The position numbers and the translations under genes are program-made. Of a stretch of 64,000 nucleotides of DNA, positions 53,661-64,000 are shown one piece after another; position 1 is the first letter of the stretch, and each line of letters opens with the position of its first letter. Location of the stretch: assembly GCF_901933205.1 (NCBI RefSeq), contig NC_044601.1, forward strand, positions 31,348,352 to 31,412,351, in the 5' to 3' direction. The notes below the pieces were generated by a model, which was not told the origin of the DNA, did not search any database, and worked only from the letters and a program-made list of their open reading frames with translations. This DNA is from Camarhynchus parvulus (taxonomy: Eukaryota > Chordata > Aves > Passeriformes > Thraupidae).

Positions 53661-56600
53661 AACTGGACACAGATCCGTCCTCAGCTGTACAGCTGTGGAG
53701 GTACTCAGTGTACCAAGAGTGTTGGCCTGAAAGGAATCAATCGGTGATAAACAGCTTCAACAGGACCAGACGCCCTGTACTCCATGTGACTTATGGCAAT
53801 AAAAAGGTGAGAAACTGTGAAAGGGAACACTTGGATAGATAGGCACAAACGAGGGTGAATCCAGTTGTGTCAATTTATGGAGAAATTTACAACTATTCAC
53901 GAACTTTATAAAAACAGGTCTCAAATTATTTTTAACAGTTCGCAGTGGGCAAGCTGACCTGCTCCGAATACAAAATCTGTGAATAGTGATAGTGTGTTTT
54001 GTTTACCAGAAAAATGGCCTGGTCTTAGCAATATTGTCTGGTTGCTGAAGGTGTCCTCCGACATGAAGTCCTCCCGTAGAAACCACCCATCATGCAAGCC
54101 CTTCCAAATTTTTTGCTTGTTACATACCAGGAACCCTGTAAAATCATGCAGTGCAAATTGTGAAAGTATAGCAGTGCATTTTCAAGGCATAAAATGATCT
54201 GTGAATGAAAACAAGTAATGCACAAAATGCAGGCAACTCTAAATTATGATTCCCTCTACAGACATAATGCACTGCCATTTATTTTCTGCAGTGAAGTGGT
54301 TGATGTTTTCGTTCACGCTGTTAATGCTTTGCCTTATTGTGATCAATCTGGATGACACGTGGTTACTGAGGGAACCGTATCTTCAGGTTTTCTGGCTATT
54401 ATTTCCATGCTCAGAGTACCAGCATGGTATTTTTTTAGGTGGCACAGAAATACAAATACCTGAAAGCAAATTCCAGAGAGCTCAGGCAGATTGTAGTCTG
54501 ACATAATGCACTGGAGTATCATAGATAGCAGTGAATATTCAAATTAATAATGCAGACCCTTCTACACTGAATAAAAATGACACATTCATTTTCACTGTGA
54601 CCCTAGCTCCTTCCCTCAGTACCTGTGTGTCAACATCTCACAATTTGGCTAAGGGCAGGACAAAATAAAAAAGTTCCTGATTCTGACCATGGTTTCCCCA
54701 GTGTAACTGCTACATAATGTCACTGACTTCAACAGATCCATTCTGTTTGTACCTTCATCTGGTGCTAAAACTGAAATAAAAACAAGGACTTTATTTAGTG
54801 TATAAATGCAGCTGTGTGTTTTTCACCATATGCTAGAGCTTTGCATTTTACACATTTCCAAACATTGCTGGATTGTAATTTTAAATTCTAAAACAAAGAA
54901 TTTCTGTATGGTTAGTCAGAACACAGGGAGAAAGAGCATATTTAGTTTACAATCAACAAAGTGTTATGCCTCATCCCACATAAAAAGGAGTTTAAAAGAG
55001 AGGTTATATTGGATGGAATTTTTTAAAGAATTAGTGATTTAACTTCAGTGGAAACAGGTCTGTCAATACTGAAGAGCTGACAATTGTTCTGCTACTGGTG
55101 TCTATTTAAACCTAGGTTCCTCTAAGGAAAGTGTGAATTCCCAAAATTCTGGGAGTTGGTGCCAACAGATAAAACACTTGAACAACATTTTCCAATAAGA
55201 CAGCTAATATACAGCTGTTTATGAGAAGTGAACAGAGCATTTGATTTGTTTTGTTCTGTTAAAATACCTGTAGGATGGTGGGAAATCCTTGTGCACCACT
55301 GGATATAATTTCCCCAGTTTTGCTTCTCCTTGTGGCACGGCAGTGATGTGAGGTCAGTGGGGGACAAGCATTGGCAAATGGTACAAGAAGGATGACAGGG
55401 GAAGGGCCACTGTTAGATCCAATAAGTAGGCTGTACAAAGTCAATAGCCACACTGCAAATAGTTTCTAAGAATAACTATTCTTACGTTTGAGTAGTTTGA
55501 GCTCTCAGGGCAGATGAGCACATGTGACTCCTATAGGTTTCTTGAAGACACTTGTACCTCCCAACTCTTTCACGCACTGCAAATATGCTGGCTTCTGTCT
55601 CCTGTGGAAGGTATAATAGGCCTTTGCAGATAAAGCAGTCTTATGTGGGACTTCCTGCTTAATTTAATTTATTGATGGCTAACACAAAATTTCAACTACT
55701 GATTCAGATACAGAGAGGAAAAAGGCAGACATAAATAAGGACTTAGGGAAAGACATTTCTCCTTCCTTCACAAGCTCAAGTTAAGCACCTCTCCTACCCC
55801 TTTCTGGTCTTGACATCCCTTGCTTTCAATAGGTGTTTCAATCAGTCCCTTTGCCCCAATTCTTTCTGTGAGGCAGTGGGCAAGCTGGACAGTTGGGGTC
55901 AATGTGTAATGGTTCTTTCTGCCTGTGTTTGCTTCTTACTCATTTTCCTCCACTGCTTCTTGCCTTACTATCCCACTGTTTCACAGTGTGCCACAGTTCC
56001 CTACAGGGTGTCCCTTCTTTGGCATGGTGTGGCTCTGTCCAAGACTGTGTCTCTTCCTTTCATGTGTCTCCTCCACTTTGTCCATCTCACAGATATCATA
56101 TTTTCTCCAGTGTCTCCTGTCCTAGGGGCTGCTCTTTTTTTAAATATGTTTGAGCAGGAGTACCATGTGCTGCTGTCACCTAGCTGAGGTTTTGGCTTGC
56201 TGTGGGTTTTTTTCATCCCTTCCAAAACAGCTGACAGCTGCTGTAACTGGCACAGAGGAGTTCATGGTCTCTTCCCTTGCAGCTTCCAATACTAAAGGCC
56301 TGCCAGTTATGCCCAATATGCAGTTCACATGACACGCACTTTCAGATAAGACCTGATCCTTTGTCTTTCCCCAAAAGCTAGTTCTCTCCTTCAGCCCATT
56401 CTCTGATTACATTGGCTTTGAACAAGCAGCCCCCAGCAGGGTCCAAGGTTGGGTGGAAGGGAGGGCTGCAAACTGGCAAAGTTAGCTGCACCAGTTACTG
56501 AGAGGTCAGAGGACATGAAAATTGCTGTTCATGGAAAAGACATTATGTAGTGGAATGAAGGGGTGGAACTGAAAATAGGAAAACACGCTGTGTTCTCACA

Positions 56601-59424
56601 GGAGGAAGTGAGGAGGAAGTTGTTTCTTTGTTCTTGTAACTTCTACAAGGCAAAACACAACATTGTTAACTCTGAAAGATTGATGTTTCCTAATGTCAAG
56701 ATACTACAGAAGACTGTGGGCTTAGACAAGCACACCAAGAAATGTCTTGGTATGAACCAAAGGTTTCTATGATAGGTTTCAGCAATAAAGAAAGCCACAG
56801 TTTAATAGTTGTCAGCTCCTAAGATATTTCATCTGGAAAACCAAGTTCATTTTAGCCCTGGATGGGCTAGTTTGGACTAAATTAAAGAAGCAGAAAAGAC
56901 AGCAGATCAGCAATACTTTCATTTTAAACAATTACTTTTCAAAGAACTTTGCTCATCTCTTTTTTTAACTTGGCATTCTTGTTGCAGAAACATAACTTCA
57001 AGATTCCCCATTCTTATCTTGGGACACACACTGAAGATTATTCTGTATTTTAAGTGTCTGTTCTGTTTTACTTTACTTGCCCTTGATTTGAAATGTCTGA
57101 GTCACAGGATGGTGACAGCTTTTGTAAGGTCTTCTTGGGAAGAGCTTCCTTACTTTTAGAAAGAATTACATTGTTATTATTTTATAGCAACCTAGGCTAT
57201 GCCTGAACATCCTAGCTTCAATTTAGTGTTAGTCACTCCAGCCTGGTTTACAGCCCAGTGAGTACAAGCAGCTACAACATGCTGTTTACTGGTTTCCACG
57301 TACACTTTTTCTTCCCTTCCTATTTACAGAAGAAAGTAGGTAAGAGAGCTGCTGTTTAGTTATTGCACCTGCAAAGAAACAGAAGGTTTAAGTACATCCT
57401 TTGCTGTTCCTGCAGTGGGGAAGCTTTGAAGTGCTTATCTGTGCCATGCGAAGAAGTGAATCTGTGAAGTTGCTGCCTCCCAATCAAAGAATAGTGCAGG
57501 CCTGTCCCAGTGCCTGACAGGGACAAAAGAGCTTGTGTTCATCCTCTCCATCTTTCAAGATAAACATAGGCTTCAAACTGACAGCATTCATTAATAAGAT
57601 GGTTCTAAGTCCTTTAAATAAAATATAAATATATTGTAGCTCAGATATGAGCAAGCCACAGTTTAAGCAGTTACTGGAAACATTTCTTAATGTTATCTTG
57701 TGTTTAAAAATGTGATTTAAAAGCAATTTCTCATGTGAGTTAGTTTCCAGATGACTGATGTTGCTTTAAGAAGAGAGACCATCATTACAAGCATTGCTTT
57801 GTAATTTATCACAAAAACTTAACATTAATAGGAGTAAAATTATATCTGCAGTTAGCTATATGAAGTAGGGTGCCGTGAAGCTCACTGTTAACAAAATTAC
57901 TGCTTTTTAGATGTAAAATATACATACAGCTAAATACTTAGACGATAAAAATTCCTTGACTTTGACAGAAATAAACTGATTTCCTCACCCATAGACCTAA
58001 CCGATGATTTGAGGAGCAAGGAAAATACGTAGAGTTGCCAATTAAAATACTCGAAGTTTATATTAGGTAGCAATTTTAATTCGATATGAAGTTTCTGATC
58101 TTCTCAGATTCTCCAGGTGTATAGTCATAATGGCATGCAAGCATGAAAGTATTTTTAATGTTTCACCCTTCCTCTGTGCAATTGTCTATCTTCTAAAACT
58201 TAGCCCAAAATAGGACACCTGTGGAAATATTTCAGTGTGCATTACATATGCATTGCCAGACAGGGATATGGGGATATGCTGGCCTGTGTGAGGCAGGGTT
58301 TCTATGCCAGCCATGGGACTGAATGGATAGCTATGCAGAATGTTAAAATTCCATGTGAAATGCTTCAAACATTCTGCACTTTATCTCCCATTATAAATTT
58401 ATATGCTAATAAAATCACCAGTGCATGGAACAAGGAAGAAAAAATTAATCACAAAACAGAAATGAAGCCTAGTAGATATAGAACATGATCAAATGCAAAG
58501 AAAGCCAAATAAAAGGATGCAATATGTTTTCATCCAACCTCAGTTCAGGTACTGATGGGTGAATCTTCATGGGTCATCCAGGATATAAACTTCATCAAAT
58601 TAAGCCCCTAAGATGTAAGTTTAAATGGTCAATTACCAAAACTTCCTTGAGGTCAGCCAAATGTAATGCCACATTAGCTGCATTACTTGAGTTTCTTAAA
58701 CCTAAACCATTTTATAAAAATCTCAAAAATTGCCTGCTTAATATCCTTCATCAGTTGTTATGGAACTCAATGCAACTTTTTCCTGATAATGACTCCCACA
58801 CTGAGTCTGTTACTACAAAAGTTTCAGCCTATTATATAAACAGCATAGATTTGAGTAGCCCAATTAAGTCAGTGGAGATATGCATCTGGGATTTTGACTG
58901 CATGTGCTGGCTGTAGACTTAAATGGAGATAAAATTAGTCCCTGATTAACAAAACTTATTTTACCCGCAGCTTTTGAGCTGCAGGCAACAACATTCAATG
59001 CAAATCTTAGTAGCAAGGGGATAAGTTTTAGGAAGTGATGTTCTCCTTCACTAGATAATGACTTTCCAGTAGGGAAGAAAATGCACCGTCATGTGTTCAA
59101 AACCAACCTGTGAACCAGAATGAAAGACAGGATGAAACTAGTCTGTAAGCATACTGCTTGCTTCAGCGCCAGCATGACCAGAGGCCATGAGAAAAAGTGT
59201 GCTGTGCCTCACCTCTGGTCTTAAAAGTTACACTCAGCTCAAGCCATTCTCAGGCCCTGGAAGATTTTTACCTAGTCTTGCTGCAATACACAGGCCAATG
59301 AGCCTCATGGCCTCTACAAAAGGAAAGCTGTGCTTTTAGGCTCTTCAGCAGCTTCCCCAGCTCACACTGTATCCCTCTTGGGGCTGGAAGAGTGCCTCAG
59401 CACTCTTCCGAGATTCTGACAGCA
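53661..59424. other. ABCA1 5' flank, proximal intergenic
   Basis: AT-rich sequence upstream of ABCA1. It starts with the 14-bp palindrome CAGCTGTACAGCTG (53682-53695, two overlapping-style E-boxes). No exon, RNA gene or repeat family was recognised in the rest. Open frames such as 55810-56187 have no recognisable product. In mammals the next gene on this side is SLC44A1, in divergent orientation; none of its coding sequence is seen here. Confidence 0.7.
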
Positions 59425-59610
59425 TCTCACACAATTGCAGAATGAGTCGGGTTGGAAGGCCCCACTGGATGTCATCTAGTCTTACCTCCCTTGCCCCAGC
59501 AGGGTCCCCTCGAGCCTGTCGTTCAGAAATGTCTGCCGGTGACTTCTGAATACCTCGACTAAAGGACTCTGCACCTTCTCTGTACAACCTGTGCCTGTGT
59601 TTAAAAGAAG
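59425..59610 (-). mobile_element. CR1 LINE 3' fragment, minus orientation
   Basis: Read on the plus strand it begins like a reversed CR1 tail: CAGAATGAGTCGGGTTGGAAG, given here as GCAGAATGAG and GGGTTGGAAGGCCCCACTGG, then ATCTAGTC, CCCAGCAGGG and AATACCTCGACTAAAGGA, in the order known for CR1 3' sequence. It lies about 6.4 kb upstream of the ABCA1 start. It may extend further right in a more diverged form. Confidence 0.8.
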
Positions 59611-62600
59611 GGAGGATAAAAGCCTCTTGTCTAGCATAAACTACAGTGCCTTTGAAGAAGAAATAACCCTTTTTTGCTGTTGGCAAAACCATATCCTCCT
59701 CTCATCTCCTTGCCTCTACTGAGCTCATGAGTACTCTGCATTACTGAGCTTTTCTGAGTCCATTCTTACAAGCAAGGATTTGCTTTCCAGGAGGCAAGAA
59801 ACACCTCCTTTATACTTCCTTTTAACAGAGAAAGGACTGAGGTTTTACCTCTGTTCTCTTTATACACCTGGAGAAACGTGGTCAGAAAGTGAACCTTAGC
59901 AATGTTACTTCAAATCTTGAGTTTCCTCAAACATCAAGAATAACCCATAATGCAGAATGAAGGATCTCTATTCAAACCCAAATTTTTCCAGAGCTACTTA
60001 GAACTGCCAGTCAAATTCCACACTTAGAGGCCTTCAGTCTGCTCTGTAGAGCCTAATTTCTTTTCCTCTTTAATGCCTTTCCAACTTGATTGCCCAGATT
60101 GGGGTTTGCTTGGCACTGTTGTCCTACATAAAAAATCAGGCAGCTTTTCAGTTCTGCCAGCTGTTACATTTTGGCCCATTGAAATATCTGCACTTTCTGA
60201 ATATTTCCAGCACTTTTGACCTCTACATTTTTTAGTTGTTTGCAGGCATCTGGTGCTGGATCTTGGGTGTAGATAACTTGCTCTGGAGACACAGTCCTGT
60301 TCTTGGCTTCAGAATGAGCCAGTTCCTACTTCTGCTCATTTTGTCATTATATGAAGAACAAGTATCTCTTTCTGTGTCTGTTAACTATCGCTCTAGCATC
60401 TTCAGCAAAAGTACAAAGTCGAATTTAATCTTCCCTAATGCACTCTCACCCCCCCCTCCAAAAGTGTGGCATCTCATGAGGTAGTTGGAGAGACTAATGC
60501 TCTTGCTGCCCTTAACCTGCCCCCAGTGTTGTTGCCAGAGTCTATGCAGCCACTAGTCAAGTTATCAACAAACTTCCAGGGGATTCAATGGACTCACCGT
60601 CTATCATGGATTTCCACAAAGGCTCCAGTGCCTAAGCTATATCCTTTATATTCTTGGTCAATTTCCCTCTTTATACCATGATGTGCCGAAGTTAAATACT
60701 ACCTTGTGATTGTCCAGCATCCCAACTCACTGACTTAAATATCCAGATCCTGCCTCTCCTTTGGAAGAAAGACTTCTTTCTGTTTCTCTCCATCTTAGAA
60801 GACCTCCTTCTCACTTTGGTGCTTCTTCTTCAGCATATTCTCACCTGCCCCTGTTTGGAGAAGGACAAAGCAATCAACCTCCATTTCCCTGTCCTCATGT
60901 CTTTATGCAGACATTCTCTCCTGCTGCACATGCTCCTGGGCATACTAGATGGACCTTCCACAAAGAATAATAATTCTGGGGTTTCTTATTTCTCCTGTCA
61001 GCTGTTTCCTCCATTCCTTAAGCATCAGAATACCACTCATAATTGTACAAGATTTAGCTATCTTTACTGACTCTACTACCTTAAAAGGAAAAAAACCCAA
61101 TCTTATCCTTTTTTTCCCCCCAGGTCAGGATCTACTAGATCAGGGCTCTCCTAGGGAGCCATTAAAATATTTCTTTTTCTTGAGAAAAGCAATGTCTTCA
61201 GCATTATCCTCATCAGAATTACAGAGCAATGAGATTTCTGTCTGTTTTTCTTGATAGCTGTAAAAATTTGTTCTTTCTTATTGCGCATTCAGGGAACAAT
61301 TTTATTACAATTGCTGTATTCTGTGATGTCTGTCCAGGCTGCTTCCTGAGCTGCTCAGCAGTATTGACATTTATATCTTTCTAAAAGTGTTTATGATCAG
61401 GGACAACTTTTTTGTCTAAGATTTCCAGGACTTCTCTTTAGTGGGGGGTAATCTACTGAATCAGTGTAGCCTGCCAGGAAGAAATCTGCAGTGAAAATGA
61501 TTCCTAGCAATCAGCCCAAAACTATTAGTATTCAAAAGAGATACATAAAGGAATAGAAGGAATGAGAAAACTGGGTATATAATCTTAAAAGCAGGGCATG
61601 CACACTGTACAGAAAGATGCAATACAGGTTTTATTTGTATGGTATCATATAAAGCTCTCCCAAGATTAGTTATAAGATAAACATGCATTCTAGATTTTGG
61701 CATATTTTACTTTTGGCATATTTACTTTATTAAAATCAATTAAATATTACCAGGACAAATTTTTGGAATCCAAGTGCCACTAACACTGTTACCTCATAAG
61801 AAGCTATGATCAAGAAAACTATACATGAAACCTATACAATCTAATTTCTGTAAAACCATCTTTTTTATTAGTGCCCTTAAAACTTTATGTCATATGTTGT
61901 GCTAATCTTAGAGAGATATGGAGTTAATATAGCTCTGTATAGCTTTAAATATAACTTAAATATTAACCATATTTAAGACATGGTTGCAATCACTTTTAGA
62001 AATTCATTAACTTGACTTAATGCCTCTTCCATTCCTGCAGGATTCTTTTCCCTACAGAGCGCATATACTCTTCTGATTAAATGGTTGTTACTTCAGTAGT
62101 TTAACTTCAGATACAGATGTTTTTCATAGAGTATCTTTCATGTTGAATCAGGCCCAAGTGGTTATTATTAATTTTCTTTTCCCCATTCCATTACCCCTTT
62201 TTGGTCATAAAAAACCATGAAGCTATATGGATTCCTGTTACAATACAGAGGGGTTCTCATTTGCAATAAATGTTTATTATCCACAAATTTCTCCTACAGA
62301 AGTTTAGACTCTTCTTCAGATTCAACCTGCTACTCATTGGGCTAAATGTGTTTCTCTGAGGATAGAAAGATTCTATGCTGTTCGCCTGCATGTTTTGCAG
62401 TCCCTTTAGCACATAAAGGTAAAGCAGTTCACTAACTCTGAAAAGTAAATTAAGGCTGGATTTTAAATGCTGCCAAGTGATTTTAGTCCTCAATTAAGTG
62501 CGTGTCCAAATTTTTGCCACTTCAAAAAATCCATTCAGAGTTACAGGGTCAGAATTTCACTCTTGATCTCCAAGACCGCTTTGGAAATGTTTGAGTCTGG

Positions 62601-64000
62601 ACATTCAAGTTTCATTTCCCTGTGTTGTTTTCAGTTCCAGTTAAAGATTTTATGAGCCTCTCACAGATGAGTACCTTTGAAGGTACCAACAATCACTAGA
62701 ATTTCTTTGAGACACTCTATAGTTACAGCTATGAAGCCACAATGTCTCACCTTCTTTTGCCTTCTACACACTGTACTCAATGATTAGGGTTCTGTTCAAA
62801 GGTAATATTAATGATCCATATTAATGAACACATATTTATATGTGTTTCAGTATATATTATGAATAACTCTCTGACAGCAGAAAGCTTATGAAATATTCTT
62901 CCCTGTACAATTACAGTTTAGACATAAAAGCTCATAACACTGCATAATAATACTGTGCCCTGAATAGATTCCTGTATATAAGATCAAATATTATTGCCTT
63001 ATATACCATGTGATTTGTGGGATATTACAGCTGGGAAATTTCAGGAGGCATGGATAGAACAAAAGTTGCAGAAATAACTGAGGACAGGTTTTGCTGCCCC
63101 CCAAACTAGCATCTAAAGATGGAAGATGAGTGTTCCAGCAAAGTAAGAGTGAGAAAAAATGAAGAATAAAAATCGTCTGTCTAGAGAATAATAAAAAAAA
63201 AGTTCTTACCCTAAACTCAGGTATAAAAGCACTCCATCTTCTCCACCTTCTTTGTTCTTTCCTTCCACTGCCCTTGCTGCCATGGTTTCAATGGAATTTA
63301 AAACAAACAAGAAAATCTAGGAAGAGCTAGAAAGAACATGAGACAGCAAATGGGAAACACATTAAGAAGCAAAACTCTCCATTTTTTATCAGCTGCAGAT
63401 CAGAGCTTTCAGAGAATAATTGCCGATGTTTTTTATCAGTTCTGTCTAATTAGCTTGTTCTTCATTAGCTTGTTGCATGTGGACACAGAAACAGTAGTGA
63501 TTGGTGGATGCAGTGTGACCCTACCTACCCAAGAAAAAACTCGTTCTAGAGGAAAAAAAAAGATTTTTTTTTTCCAAGGGTTTCTTTGGATCATTTTTCA
63601 AAGAGAACTGAGCATCCTCTATGCGTTCAGCAGCTTAGCTACTTTGGCCCCAGAGCAGGTGTGTCCCTGAAGGTTACAGATGAATTATAGCCCTTCTTAT
63701 AGACTGCCACTGTGAGAAATGGACTGCAACCTACCACAGAATGACAGTAAGATGCAGAAATCCATCTTAACTTACACTATTACCTTTATTTTGGTGTACC
63801 TTTAATTCCCTCAGTCAACCCATGGCAATTTTTCACCATTGTGCTCTGAGGAAATTTGGCTAACTATTCTATTAGAAAAAGTTTATGTTTAGTTGATCCT
63901 ACATTGTAAAAACAAGGTGGAAAAAATGACTTTTTAAAGGATCTTCCCACCCTGTCTTTCCATGTTACAATTCCTGCAAAGGAAGAGAGCATAACTATAA
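59611..64000. other. ABCA1 5' flank, distal intergenic
   Basis: AT-rich intergenic DNA with no supported gene. A plus-strand TATAAAAG at 63222-63229 lies about 60 bp before an ATG in excellent context (63282), but that frame ends after 12 codons. A minus-strand ATG at the same CCATGG site runs 24 codons into a donor-like GTAAGAA. Both are weak signals. Confidence 0.65.

Noticed and set aside
53661..64000. Search for SLC44A1 first exons upstream of ABCA1
   Set aside because: No sequence resembling the SLC44A1 N-terminus was found. The gene, if it is the neighbour here, must begin beyond the window.

Overview
The window is vertebrate nuclear DNA, most likely from a passerine bird. Nearly all of it is the 5' part of one gene, ABCA1 (ATP-binding cassette transporter A1, the cholesterol and phospholipid exporter that lipidates apoA-I), read on the minus strand. 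The identification rests on six coding exons with consensus splice sites, correct phases and lengths close to the human exons. Their joined translation is the first 246 residues of an ABCA1 protein: a short cytoplasmic start, the first membrane helix, and the beginning of the first large extracellular domain. The bird assignment comes from CR1 retroposon tails and from a tRNA-Ile/CR1 composite SINE of the TguSINE1 type, a family known from passerines. In chicken ABCA1 is Z-linked, so this is probably Z-chromosome sequence (inference).

Layout, following transcription from right to left. 53,100-64,000 is 5' flank: a CpG-rich promoter with a TATA box at 53,102-53,108 and an adjacent GC box, then AT-rich intergenic DNA with one CR1 fragment. 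Non-coding exon 1 is about 52,969-53,078, followed by a CGG repeat and two AC/GT microsatellites. Intron 1 (about 16 kb) carries an antisense LTR with a tRNA-Gly primer binding site. Exon 2 (36,613-36,756) holds the start codon and an in-frame upstream ORF. Then come exon 3 (31,134-31,227), exon 4 (27,669-27,810), exon 5 (26,679-26,800), exon 6 (8,361-8,482) and exon 7 (4,175-4,366). The window ends inside intron 7, so most of the protein, including both nucleotide-binding domains, lies beyond position 1.

No second protein-coding gene is supported. Intronic and flanking open frames of up to 187 codons look like chance frames: they lack recognisable domains and the codon pattern of the true exons. 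There is no operon, CRISPR array or prokaryotic feature. The points most worth a second look are the in-frame uORF ending 6 nt before the ABCA1 start, a pair of in-frame tandem donor sites at exon 7, two strong intronic hairpins (one pre-miRNA-like in size), the LTR plus primer site, and the structure-prone repeats packed around the promoter. I did not find one coherent undescribed biological system here.
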